DNA from: Melioribacteraceae bacterium
Lineage (GTDB): Bacteria > Bacteroidota > Ignavibacteria > Ignavibacteriales > Melioribacteraceae
Length of the DNA: 10,255 nt
NCBI GenBank assembly: GCA_026987055.1
Contig: JALSNL010000317.1
Coordinates: 1-10,255 of the forward strand
Direction: 5' to 3'
Shown: positions 1 to 6,221 of the stretch, one piece after another
Layout of the letters: each line of letters begins with the position of its first letter
How positions within the stretch are numbered: position 1 is the first letter of the stretch
Notes under the pieces: model-generated
The model's database searches: none
Told to the model about the DNA's origin: nothing
What the model saw: only the letters and a program-made list of their open reading frames with translations
Program-made: the position numbers and the translations under genes

Positions 1-95
1 TTGTAAGAATAAACGTACATGTTCCGAAAAAAGTAAATTCAAAAGAAAAAGAACTGCTTAAACAGTTAAATGTTATGCCAAATATAAAAGTATAG
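1..95 (+). CDS. dnaJ: C-terminal end of DnaJ chaperone (partial)
   Basis: The frame entering at position 3 is open from the window edge to a TAG at 93-95 and encodes 30 residues. It begins VRINVHVPKKVNSKEKELL and ends NIKV. The pattern of V-R-(I/V)-N-V, then a P-K-K-(L/V) turn, then a charged S-x-(E/K)-E-K-E-L-L helix is the usual end of type I DnaJ (Hsp40), following the last beta strand of its C-terminal substrate-binding domain. DnaJ is a cytoplasmic co-chaperone that delivers clients to DnaK and stimulates its ATPase. The J domain, Gly/Phe linker and zinc fingers would lie upstream of the window, so the call rests on a short tail and could be wrong. The gene is separated from the next by 150 bases. 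Confidence 0.7.
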   Translation, partial: VRINVHVPKKVNSKEKELLKQLNVMPNIKV

Positions 96-245
96 AAACT
101 TAATATTTTATAAGCAGTAATGTTTAGATAAAATATAATTTATTAAAAAAATAAGATACATATACTTTACCAAGTATAATATATTTTCAAAGTTTATTAA
201 GAATATTTTTATTAAGTTATTAATCAAATTAATTTCATCTTAGCT

Positions 246-782
246 TTGCTTGGATTGAGAATTAAATTGAAACAGTTTATAAATAATTTATCAAAGCGTT
301 TAGGTTTTACTTCTATAGAAGTAAATGTTTTATTATTTATTACCGTTACATTTATTGTAGGAGCATTTGCAAAGTTTTTTAAATACAACAGTAGTGTTAA
401 AACTTTAAGAAAATTTAATTACAGCAAACAAGATAGTCTGTTTTTAGAATTAAATAATAAGAGCCAAGAACAAAATATTTACAAAAAAAATGTTCAAAAA
501 AGAGTTGATTCTAAACCAGAACTTTTAGATTTTAGGAATAAAAAAAAAGACATTAAGAAAAAAGATAAATTAACACTTCTTTCGGGAAGTATTAATATAA
601 ACAACGCAGGCTTAAACACGTTAATAAATTTGCCTGGTATTGGTTTTAAGACTGCAAAAAAAATTATTGAACTTAGAAAAAGAAAGAAAAAATTTACTTC
701 TCTTAATGATTTATTAGAAGTAAAAGGAATCGGTTCTCGGAAACTGAAAAAAATTAAGAAGTACTTATATATTGAGAAATAG
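246..782 (+). CDS. membrane-anchored ComEA-type helix-hairpin-helix protein
   Basis: A 178-residue protein with three parts. There is a basic N-terminus and one predicted membrane helix at about residues 26-45. A highly charged Lys/Asn-rich linker follows at about 50-110. The C-terminal tandem helix-hairpin-helix domain spans about 115-178: it opens with ININNAGLNTLINLPGIG, continues with A-K-K-I-I-E-L-R and K-F-T-S-L-N-D-L, and closes with L-L-E-V-K-G-I-G. The two G-I-G hairpins and the I-N-(I/L)-N-x-A opening are hallmarks of the ComEA/ComE family. These proteins bind double-stranded DNA without sequence specificity, outside the inner membrane, during natural transformation. The frame has no ATG near its 5' end. 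TTG at 246 is the first plausible start after an in-frame stop at 213-215, and another TTG at 255 is possible; neither has a clear Shine-Dalgarno. Homologues of this short anchored form are common in Bacteroidota-like genomes and not all are proven competence proteins. The linker contains a run of nine A residues at 540-548. Confidence 0.85.
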   Translation: MLGLRIKLKQFINNLSKRLGFTSIEVNVLLFITVTFIVGAFAKFFKYNSSVKTLRKFNYSKQDSLFLELNNKSQEQNIYKKNVQKRVDSKPELLDFRNKKKDIKKKDKLTLLSGSININNAGLNTLINLPGIGFKTAKKIIELRKRKKKFTSLNDLLEVKGIGSRKLKKIKKYLYIEK

Positions 783-797
783 AAATTTCTAACCGCC

Positions 798-802
798 GGA
801 GG
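798..802 (+). promoter_or_regulatory. strong ribosome binding site GGAGG
   Basis: GGAGG lies eight bases upstream of the ATG at 811, in a short gap after the ComEA-like gene. It fixes the start of the downstream gene. It also shows that the organism uses Shine-Dalgarno pairing, although several neighbours lack such a site. Confidence 0.85.
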
Positions 803-810
803 TATAAAAT

Positions 811-1368
811 ATGAACAAAAAAGGTGAACCGTGGTATATTCATGCTGCACTTTATCTTATAATTGCTATTCTTACTTATGTATTAATTAGGGTTGCAATT
901 ATTGACCCAACAGATTACATTCAAAAGGAAAAATATTATAGTACCGAATCTCATTTAAGAATGGAGAATATAAGACAAGCCGAAATTCTTTGGGATAAAA
1001 AATATGAAAAATACACAGATAATCTTAAAGAACTTGTTAATTATATTAAAACCGATTCCGGTGTTGCTGCCCTTATTGTTGGAGTTGATACTTTAACTAA
1101 CAGACCAACAAATCCATTTAAAAAATTATCAAACGGAAAGTTGGACTTTGATTCTCTTTTAGTTTCTCCGGTTTCGCATAAACCATATATTTTGAAGATT
1201 GATACCACTGTTTCTATTGACACAGTTGTTAATCCAAGTGGAGATATTATTAAAGTGGATACTGTTACCACTATTGGGGATCTCTATTATTTAGAATGCC
1301 CGGACGGATATGGAACTATTGGCGATACAGCTAATCCTGCATTAAAAAATACAGCATCTTGGGATTAA
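811..1368 (+). CDS. one-TM protein with pseudopilin-like region; function unknown
   Basis: A 185-residue protein of unrecognised specific function. A short polar N-terminus (MNKKGEPWY) precedes a single membrane helix at about 10-33. The next part, about residues 50-80, contains ENIRQAEILWDKKYEKYTDN and then L-x-E-L-V-N-Y-I-K. This resembles the stretch after the membrane helix of type IV pilin/pseudopilin-like proteins (R-x-A-E/Q-x-x-(Y/W)-x-x-K-Y-x-K-Y-T-x-x-x-x-E-L). No prepilin peptidase site (Gly-Phe-Thr-Leu-x-Glu) precedes the helix, so it is probably not processed as a classical pilin. The C-terminal half is Asp/Thr/Val-rich, with IDT and VDT repeated at 130-152, and ends in a Cys-Pro-Asp-Gly-Tyr-Gly segment with one cysteine (C163). 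A good Shine-Dalgarno supports the start. It sits 28 bases after the ComEA-like gene and 7 bases before the PilM-like gene, so an operon is likely. A role in a pilus or secretion-like envelope complex is inference. Confidence 0.75.
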   Translation: MNKKGEPWYIHAALYLIIAILTYVLIRVAIIDPTDYIQKEKYYSTESHLRMENIRQAEILWDKKYEKYTDNLKELVNYIKTDSGVAALIVGVDTLTNRPTNPFKKLSNGKLDFDSLLVSPVSHKPYILKIDTTVSIDTVVNPSGDIIKVDTVTTIGDLYYLECPDGYGTIGDTANPALKNTASWD

Positions 1369-1375
1369 TATTTGA

Positions 1376-2293
1376 ATGTCAGCTAATGTAAATCAACTAG
1401 GTTTTAATATTACTGAAGAAAAACTTCAGGTAGTTGAACTGAATTATACTGGCAATGACTGTTACTTGGAGATTATAGATGAAGAATTCTTTGAAGAATT
1501 ACTTACAGAAGAAATAAAAGAAGCTAAATTCATCTATATTCTCCAAAATGCTTTTAATGAAATTATTTTAAGAAACTCTATAAATTCTAAAAAAGTTTCT
1601 ATTTCTCTTCCTCTTAGTTTTTTTAAAACTTTTGAAATTCCTGCCGAACAAAATTTAACCGATACCGATTTTAATAAATATTTAGAGTGGGAATTTTCAA
1701 AATTGTTTCCCGGTTTAGTTAAAGATAATTTTTCAATTCAATCTTATGTAACTAATTCGGATAGAAATAATTTTGATTTAAATGCTTTTGTTTATATAAT
1801 TTCAAAATCAACATTAAAAATGATTCACAAATTTTGTGTAAGAAATAATCTTCTATTAAAGAATATAGATAATACTCACATTGCATCATCAATATTTTTA
1901 ACATTAAATCAACCTAATGAAAAGCAATTGAGTGTTTTTGTTGATAATCATAGAGTTTCTTTAATTCTATATTCCGATAGTAAGTTTTTATACTATAAAC
2001 AAAAAGAACAAAAAAGTATTTCCGAAATTCCTCTTTTAGCAAAAGATATTTACGATGAAATAAAAGAAAGATTTTTGCAAACCGATGATATTAAATCATT
2101 TACACTTTTTGGAAATATATATTCTGATAAATTAAAAAATGAATTAGAACAAACATTAGGATTAACTGCTCAAACTGTAAACCCTTTTGAACAATTAAAA
2201 ACAACAGATGATTTTTCTGACAATAAATTTTATGAAGAAAATCCGTTAAAATTTTCTTCTGCAACAGGAATGGCACTTCGCTTAACATCATGA
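1376..2293 (+). CDS. PilM-like actin-fold protein (type IV pilus/secretion assembly)
   Basis: A 305-residue soluble protein with the outline of PilM, the cytoplasmic actin-like component that recruits the PilN/PilO inner-membrane complex in type IV pilus machines. It opens with LGFNITEEKLQVVEL (residues 8-22), like the PilM start I-G-(I/L)-D-I-x-x-x-x-(I/V)-K-V-V-E-L. It has a V-S-I-S-L-P strand at 74-79 and FNKYLEWEFSKLFPG at 99-113, where PilM proteins have their E-E-x-x-x-x-E-x-E-x-x-(I/L)-P segment. It ends with N-P-F at 269-271 and A-T-G-M-A-L-R-L at 296-303, matching PilM's A-x-G-L-A-L-R. The second phosphate loop, normally D-I-G-x-x-x-T, reads VDNHRVSLIL at 189-198 and lacks the Gly and Thr, so nucleotide binding is doubtful. 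The start ATG is 7 bases after the preceding stop with only a weak GGG upstream. The stop TGA overlaps the rsmD ATG. Confidence 0.7.
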   Translation: MSANVNQLGFNITEEKLQVVELNYTGNDCYLEIIDEEFFEELLTEEIKEAKFIYILQNAFNEIILRNSINSKKVSISLPLSFFKTFEIPAEQNLTDTDFNKYLEWEFSKLFPGLVKDNFSIQSYVTNSDRNNFDLNAFVYIISKSTLKMIHKFCVRNNLLLKNIDNTHIASSIFLTLNQPNEKQLSVFVDNHRVSLILYSDSKFLYYKQKEQKSISEIPLLAKDIYDEIKERFLQTDDIKSFTLFGNIYSDKLKNELEQTLGLTAQTVNPFEQLKTTDDFSDNKFYEENPLKFSSATGMALRLTS

Positions 2294-2838
2294 GAATAAT
2301 TGCAGGAAAGTTTAAAGGTAGAACCATAAAGGTTCCCAAATCAAAATTAGTTAGACCCACAACAGATAAAAACAGAGAAGCAATTTTTAATTATCTAAAT
2401 AACATCGTTGATTTTTCATCAAGTAATGTATTGGATTTGTATGCAGGAACCGGTGCATTGGGAATAGAAGCAATCAGTAGAGGTGCCAGTAATGTTCACT
2501 TTGTTGAAAACAATTATATCATATATAAAAATTTATTAAATAATTTAGAAACACTAAATGCAACGGAAAAGTCAAAAGTTTTTAAAATGACTTGCATAAA
2601 GTTTTCATCATTAAGCAAACATGATACCTATGATTTAATTATAGCCGATCCTCCATTTTTTAAAAATGATATTTATAAAGTATTTGAAAATATAAAAAAC
2701 AATAATTTCTTATCGCACGAAGGTTTATTTTTAATTGAACGCTCTGTTCAAACTGAAAAAGAAGATATGGAAAATTTTAATTTGGAACCTAAAAAAAAAT
2801 TAGGTGACAGTTTAATTTATCAATTTCTTAATAATTGA
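2290..2838 (+). CDS. rsmD: 16S rRNA (guanine(966)-N2)-methyltransferase RsmD
   Basis: A 182-residue Rossmann-fold SAM-dependent methyltransferase, matching the usual family length of about 180-200. RsmD methylates the exocyclic N2 of G966 in 16S rRNA on the assembling 30S subunit. Family signatures are all present. They are the N-terminal R-I-I-A-G-x-(F/Y)-K-G-R at 2-11, R-P-T-T-D-x-x-R-E-A-(I/L)-F at 22-33, the SAM-binding motif I LDLYAGTGALGIE at 48-60, the acidic VEN at 72-74 and the catalytic D-P-P-F at 120-123. The ATG overlaps the stop of the PilM-like gene in an ATGA junction, implying translational coupling. The start of coaD follows 52 bases after the stop; rsmD-coaD is a common pair in many bacteria. 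A run of nine A residues at 2791-2799 lies near the 3' end, but the frame is intact. Confidence 0.93.
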   Translation: MRIIAGKFKGRTIKVPKSKLVRPTTDKNREAIFNYLNNIVDFSSSNVLDLYAGTGALGIEAISRGASNVHFVENNYIIYKNLLNNLETLNATEKSKVFKMTCIKFSSLSKHDTYDLIIADPPFFKNDIYKVFENIKNNNFLSHEGLFLIERSVQTEKEDMENFNLEPKKKLGDSLIYQFLNN

Positions 2839-2890
2839 TTTCATAAATTATTTATTAAAATATTTTTTAATATTACCTGAGAAATAAAAA

Positions 2891-3400
2891 ATGAAAATTG
2901 TAATATACCCTGGAACATTTGACCCTGTAACAAACGGACATATTGACGTAATTGAACGAGCTACTTCATTATTTGATAAAGTTGTAGTAACTGTTGCTCG
3001 CAATCCCGTAAAGAATCCTTTATTCACTGTTTCGGAAAGACTTGTAATGCTAAAAGAATCTCTTAAACAATACAGCAATGTAGCTGTGGATTCTTTTGAA
3101 GGTTTAATTGTAGATCATGCCAGGGAAGTTGGTGCGGTTGGAATAATAAGAGGTTTACGTGCTATAAGTGATTTTGAATTTGAATTTCAAATGGCATTAA
3201 TGAATAGAAAATTAAGTGAAGAATTACGAACTATTTTTTTAATGCCTCATGAAAAATACACTTACTTAAATTCAACCATAATAAGAAATTTGGCACAATT
3301 TAAAAGTGACGTAAGTGAATTTGTTCCACCAATAGTTGCCGAAATGTTAAAAGAAAAAGAAGAGATTAAATTACATCCGAAACAAGATGTTGGGGACTAA
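2891..3400 (+). CDS. coaD: phosphopantetheine adenylyltransferase CoaD
   Basis: A 169-residue nucleotidyltransferase that converts 4'-phosphopantetheine and ATP to dephospho-CoA and pyrophosphate, the penultimate step of coenzyme A synthesis in the cytoplasm. The ATP-binding signature YPGTFDPVTNGHID (6-19) includes T9, F10 and the catalytic H17. K41 occupies the position of the conserved substrate-binding lysine. RGLRAISDFEFEFQMA (87-102) is the family's second strong block. The third block, normally F-(I/L)-S-S-(S/T)-(L/M)-(V/I)-(R/K)-E, reads LNSTIIRN (126-133), with one Ser replaced by Asn and the Glu by Asn; this is a mild variation. The last ~12 residues are a charged tail. There is no good Shine-Dalgarno upstream of ATG 2891, but the start aligns with the family's M-K-x-(A/V)-(I/V)-Y-P-G-(T/S)-F beginning. 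Confidence 0.95.
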   Translation: MKIVIYPGTFDPVTNGHIDVIERATSLFDKVVVTVARNPVKNPLFTVSERLVMLKESLKQYSNVAVDSFEGLIVDHAREVGAVGIIRGLRAISDFEFEFQMALMNRKLSEELRTIFLMPHEKYTYLNSTIIRNLAQFKSDVSEFVPPIVAEMLKEKEEIKLHPKQDVGD

Positions 3401-3422
3401 GGGGAAAGAGTATAATAAAAAA

Positions 3423-3507
3423 CTAACCCACCCCAACCCTCCCTTTCTAAAAGGGAGGGAGTTTTAAGCTCCTCCCCTTTGAAAAAGGGGAGGTTGGGAG
3501 GGGTTAG
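3423..3507. repeat. GC-rich cloverleaf-like palindrome between convergent genes
   Basis: A nested inverted repeat. Outer arms 3423-3436 and 3494-3507 pair over 12 of 14 positions. Inside lie two perfect hairpins, each with a 10-bp stem and 3-base loop: 3437-3446 with 3450-3459 (loop CTA) and 3471-3480 with 3484-3493 (loop GAA), separated by 11 bases (3460-3470). Each half of the element is also an approximate reverse complement of the other half. It is far richer in G+C than its surroundings. It sits between coaD (+) and the symporter (-), so it could act as a bidirectional transcription barrier, but it lacks a clear T-run. The form resembles dispersed palindromic (REP-like or MITE-like) elements, which cannot be confirmed from one copy. 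Confidence 0.85.
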
Positions 3508-3610
3508 GAAAAACTATCTGATATTACTACTAATTTAACAGACAACCTTCTCCATAAAACTCCTACAGAGAATAACCTAAAAAAAGAGAAAAATCTATCT
3601 GTTAAAAATT

Positions 3611-5722
3611 CTACATTTCTTTTTCAGCTTCTAAAACTTTTCCGTCTTCAAAAACTCCATTTAATAAATCTTCATTACTTAAATAAACTACTCCATCTTC
3701 TTCATGTGGTTCACCATAAACACTATGGATTGATTTCAACCCGCCTAACCATTTTCGTTTATCACTAATGTAAACCAAATCACCCACATTGGCAGCCATT
3801 TTCTTCATATCATTTTTAGAAAAGTTTATTACGCCGTCTTCACCATCTTTCTTTTTCCAATTAACAACAACTTTTTCACCTTCGGCATCGTTTATTTTTC
3901 TTCCTTTGAAAGCTTCTTTTGCCTTTTGTACTGACCAAACAGTTAAGCCTGTTGTTTGTCCTTCCGGATCATAATCAATTAAGTAAGATGATGCAATAGC
4001 AACCAAAACTATTAAAATAATAGCCAACACCATTAAGAGCCAAAGCGGAAGAAAATCACTAGCAATTAAAACAAATAATAATGTTGAAAGTCCGACCAAA
4101 ATATATGCCACACTGGTAGATTTAATAGTTGCTTTAACAAATTGTTCAAGTTTGGAATTTGCTAAAGTTACACTTACACCAACAGCTGAACAAACAACCA
4201 GATTATAAAGAGCTCTAATATAAGAATACGGATGATGAGCATTCATGTGAATGCCATGATCGAAAGGATGGATTAAAATTCCGGGATGCGAAGCACCTAA
4301 CAACATTAAAGCAACACCTCCGATAAAGGTTGTCATAACAGCAGCCGGTGTAAACCTTTTCCAAAATATTCCAAGAAATATTGCAACAACTAACGGTGGA
4401 GTTAATGTTGAATGGAAATATCCATGCGCTTCATAAACAGTCGGAAATCCTTTAAATGCCAATACAGCAACAACACCAAGTGCAGTAATTATAACCGAGG
4501 AATACCTTGCAGCTGCCAATTCTTTTTTATCATTTTCTTTTTGTGAGATAGATTTTTTCTTAAAATATTGTTTAACCGGTCTATGAATATCGTTTATATA
4601 AATAGCCGCACTTGCATTTATCAAAGTATCAACTGTTGACATTAAAGCAGCAGAAAGAGCTGCCATAATAAAACCAAACACACCGGGTAATGCTACTATA
4701 TTTGATACAACAACAAATATTTGATCAGGTGATGTACTAGGCGGAATGATTTCCGGATGTGCAACCGAAATTGCTTTTCCCAACCATCCGGCATTTCCCA
4801 CTACTATAGCTGAAAGTGGTAACATAAATAAAATGTTAAACGCTGCTGCCTTTCTTCCCTCATCCACACTTTTAGTAGCCATGAACCTCATAATAAGTCC
4901 CATATTCATAAATAAAAATCCTACGGAACCGGCAACACCATCTTCCCAAAAAATACCAACAAAATTAAAATCAGGCGGTTTATTAAAACTAGCCAAAGGC
5001 AATTTCCATGCAGTTGGCAGAAGATGCCAAAATGTATCAAAGCCACCAATGTAAGATATACCTAGAAAGAAAAGTAAAAAACCCGCAAACAAAAGAATAA
5101 ATCCTTGTAAAAGGTCGGTAAAAATTACTGCTGTTTGACCACCAAATGTAATGTAAATACCTGTTATTACTGCAATAACAATTATAACTCCCATTAAAGA
5201 AGTATGAATTTGCATTCCTAATAAAGAAAAGCTTTGTGGAAGCATTGGCATTGCTGCTTTGCCCAAAGTAAGAAATCCAATTCCAATATATCCAATCATA
5301 TAGAGAAGTATAAGAACGGTAGCTAAAAATCTTGATGACGGACTAAATCGTTTTTCAAAATATTCAGGGATAGAACGTATTTTAGTGTAAACAATAATTG
5401 GTAACCACCCAAACAGAAAGAAAGGGATAAAAAACCAATCGTTGATGTACGTCATGCTAGATGATAAACCGTATTGAAATCCTTTGGCAGAATATTTTAT
5501 AAAGCTATGACTTCCTACTCCGGTAGCCACAATAGAAAAAGCAATAAGCCACCACGAAAATCTTCTTCCGCCAAAGAAAAAATCTTTAGTACTACGATTA
5601 TACTTACCAAAATAACTTCCAAAAAACATTACAAAAAGGAAATATACAACCATAACAATCCAATCGGTTGAAGATCCAATGCTATGAAATGTTTGTTCAA
5701 TGTTGTGTGCAGTTGTTTCCAT
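3611..5722 (-). CDS. sodium:solute symporter (SSS family) with C-terminal soluble tail
   Basis: A 703-residue inner-membrane transporter of the solute:sodium symporter family (TC 2.A.21), whose members use the Na+ gradient to import sugars, amino acids, carboxylates and similar solutes. Early signatures are YNRSTKDFFFGGRRFSWW (41-58) after the first helix, the glycine-rich second helix around 60-80 (A-T-G-V-G-S-H) and RSIPEYFEKRF (116-126). The segment AALSAALMSTVDTLINASA (354-372) matches the helix carrying the Na+-binding Ser/Thr pair of vSGLT; S362 and T363 are the likely ligands. About 13-15 membrane helices end near residue 582. The remaining ~115 residues are hydrophilic and contain a repeated EDGV-(I/V)-x-(F/L)-S motif at 628-639 and 675-686. 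The substrate is not predictable from sequence. The gene follows a 70-residue membrane protein gene by three bases, so they are surely co-transcribed. Confidence 0.93.
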   Translation of the reverse strand: METTAHNIEQTFHSIGSSTDWIVMVVYFLFVMFFGSYFGKYNRSTKDFFFGGRRFSWWLIAFSIVATGVGSHSFIKYSAKGFQYGLSSSMTYINDWFFIPFFLFGWLPIIVYTKIRSIPEYFEKRFSPSSRFLATVLILLYMIGYIGIGFLTLGKAAMPMLPQSFSLLGMQIHTSLMGVIIVIAVITGIYITFGGQTAVIFTDLLQGFILLFAGFLLFFLGISYIGGFDTFWHLLPTAWKLPLASFNKPPDFNFVGIFWEDGVAGSVGFLFMNMGLIMRFMATKSVDEGRKAAAFNILFMLPLSAIVVGNAGWLGKAISVAHPEIIPPSTSPDQIFVVVSNIVALPGVFGFIMAALSAALMSTVDTLINASAAIYINDIHRPVKQYFKKKSISQKENDKKELAAARYSSVIITALGVVAVLAFKGFPTVYEAHGYFHSTLTPPLVVAIFLGIFWKRFTPAAVMTTFIGGVALMLLGASHPGILIHPFDHGIHMNAHHPYSYIRALYNLVVCSAVGVSVTLANSKLEQFVKATIKSTSVAYILVGLSTLLFVLIASDFLPLWLLMVLAIILIVLVAIASSYLIDYDPEGQTTGLTVWSVQKAKEAFKGRKINDAEGEKVVVNWKKKDGEDGVINFSKNDMKKMAANVGDLVYISDKRKWLGGLKSIHSVYGEPHEEDGVVYLSNEDLLNGVFEDGKVLEAEKEM

Positions 5723-5725
5723 ATT

Positions 5726-5938
5726 TTACCAATATAAAGCCCATGAAATTAATAATGCGTGCATTAATGCAAAATAAAAATATCCGAATATTAGTACCCT
5801 GTACCAATAACGGTGTCGTTTTTTATTAAGATTAATAGCACCGCTTTTTCTAATAATAATCATTCCTACTAAAAAGAAAAATCCACCAACCACGTATAAA
5901 TAAATATACGGTAACCAAGTATCCGAAAATGTAAGCAT
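5726..5938 (-). CDS. small two-TM membrane protein, putative symporter accessory subunit
   Basis: A 70-residue protein with two hydrophobic segments, about residues 8-30 and 46-69. They are joined by a short basic loop (NKKRHRYWYR, 38-47), which by the positive-inside rule should face the cytoplasm. It is rich in aromatic residues and ends in YW. An AGGTAGG Shine-Dalgarno lies five bases before its ATG, and its stop is three bases upstream of the symporter ATG, so translation is probably coupled. I do not recognise a named family. Small membrane proteins next to secondary transporters are known as required subunits in other families, for example the small partner of DUF4212-type symporters and YhdT beside PanF. 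An analogous role here is inference from position, size and topology. The start is well supported. Confidence 0.78.
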   Translation of the reverse strand: MLTFSDTWLPYIYLYVVGGFFFLVGMIIIRKSGAINLNKKRHRYWYRVLIFGYFYFALMHALLISWALYW

Positions 5939-5943
5939 TTTAA

Positions 5944-5950
5944 CCTACCT
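5944..5950 (-). promoter_or_regulatory. ribosome binding site AGGTAGG
   Basis: Read on the minus strand, AGGTAGG ends five bases before the ATG at 5938 of the 70-residue membrane protein. This supports the small gene as real and fixes its start. Confidence 0.65.
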
Positions 5951-5988
5951 ATAGTAAAATTTACAATTGATTTCTATAATAAGTTACA

Positions 5989-6020
5989 TAAAGTTAACTA
6001 AGGCTGTAAATACTTGCAAA
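5989..6020 (-). promoter_or_regulatory. putative Bacteroidota-type promoter for the symporter operon
   Basis: On the minus strand, TTTG (6020-6017) is followed after 20 bases by TAACTTTA (5996-5989). The Bacteroidota housekeeping promoter pattern is TTTG, about 19-20 bases, then TAnnTTTG; this matches all four bases of the first box and seven of eight in the second. It would give a leader of about 45 bases before the ATG at 5938. The match is by eye in an AT-rich background, so it is tentative. Confidence 0.35.
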
Positions 6021-6145
6021 TTATTTTAGTAATATTTTACACTATTTACTATTTCTACTATCTCAAATTTTTATTTTTTTTTGATTAACAAAAAGATTCT
6101 AATCCCCTATTTTATTTTTATAGAAATTAAGCTGAAAATTAAAAC

Positions 6146-6177
6146 ATTGCTTTTCAAATTGTGTGTATCTAAATTTG
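6146..6177 (+). promoter_or_regulatory. putative Bacteroidota-type promoter for the ppiD-like gene
   Basis: ATTG (6146-6149), a 20-base spacer and TAAATTTG (6170-6177) fit the Bacteroidota pattern. The downstream box is a perfect TAnnTTTG and the upstream box matches three of four bases. Transcription would start near 6183-6185, giving a leader of about 38 bases that contains the GGAGG ribosome binding site. The spacing is identical to that of the divergent candidate for the symporter operon. The rest of the 283-base intergenic region is AT-rich, with a run of nine T at 6074-6082, and shows no further recognisable element. Confidence 0.45.
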
Positions 6178-6205
6178 TTGTTTGAATTATTTATATATCT
6201 GAAAT

Positions 6206-6210
6206 GGAGG
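6206..6210 (+). promoter_or_regulatory. ribosome binding site GGAGG
   Basis: GGAGG lies 11 bases before the ATG at 6222, slightly long spacing. Further in-frame ATGs at 6228 and 6231 are possible but less well placed. Confidence 0.7.
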
Positions 6211-6221
6211 AATAGAAAAAT

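Noticed and set aside
161..178. Seven-bp hairpin (161-167 with 172-178) between the dnaJ-like end and the ComEA-like gene, possible terminator
   Set aside because: The stem is weak and almost all A-T, without a clean T-run; such hairpins are expected often in this AT-rich spacer.
781..790. Perfect palindrome AGAAATTTCT just after the ComEA-like stop codon
   Set aside because: Ten bases with no loop, AT-rich and inside a probable operon; no evidence of an operator or terminator role.
3531..3606. Nine-base inverted repeat TTTAACAGA / TCTGTTAAA (3534-3542, 3598-3606) and a CTATCTG direct repeat flanking the convergent gap
   Set aside because: The arms are short, AT-rich and 55 bases apart, and no element boundary or coding content lies between them. 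Chance is a sufficient explanation.
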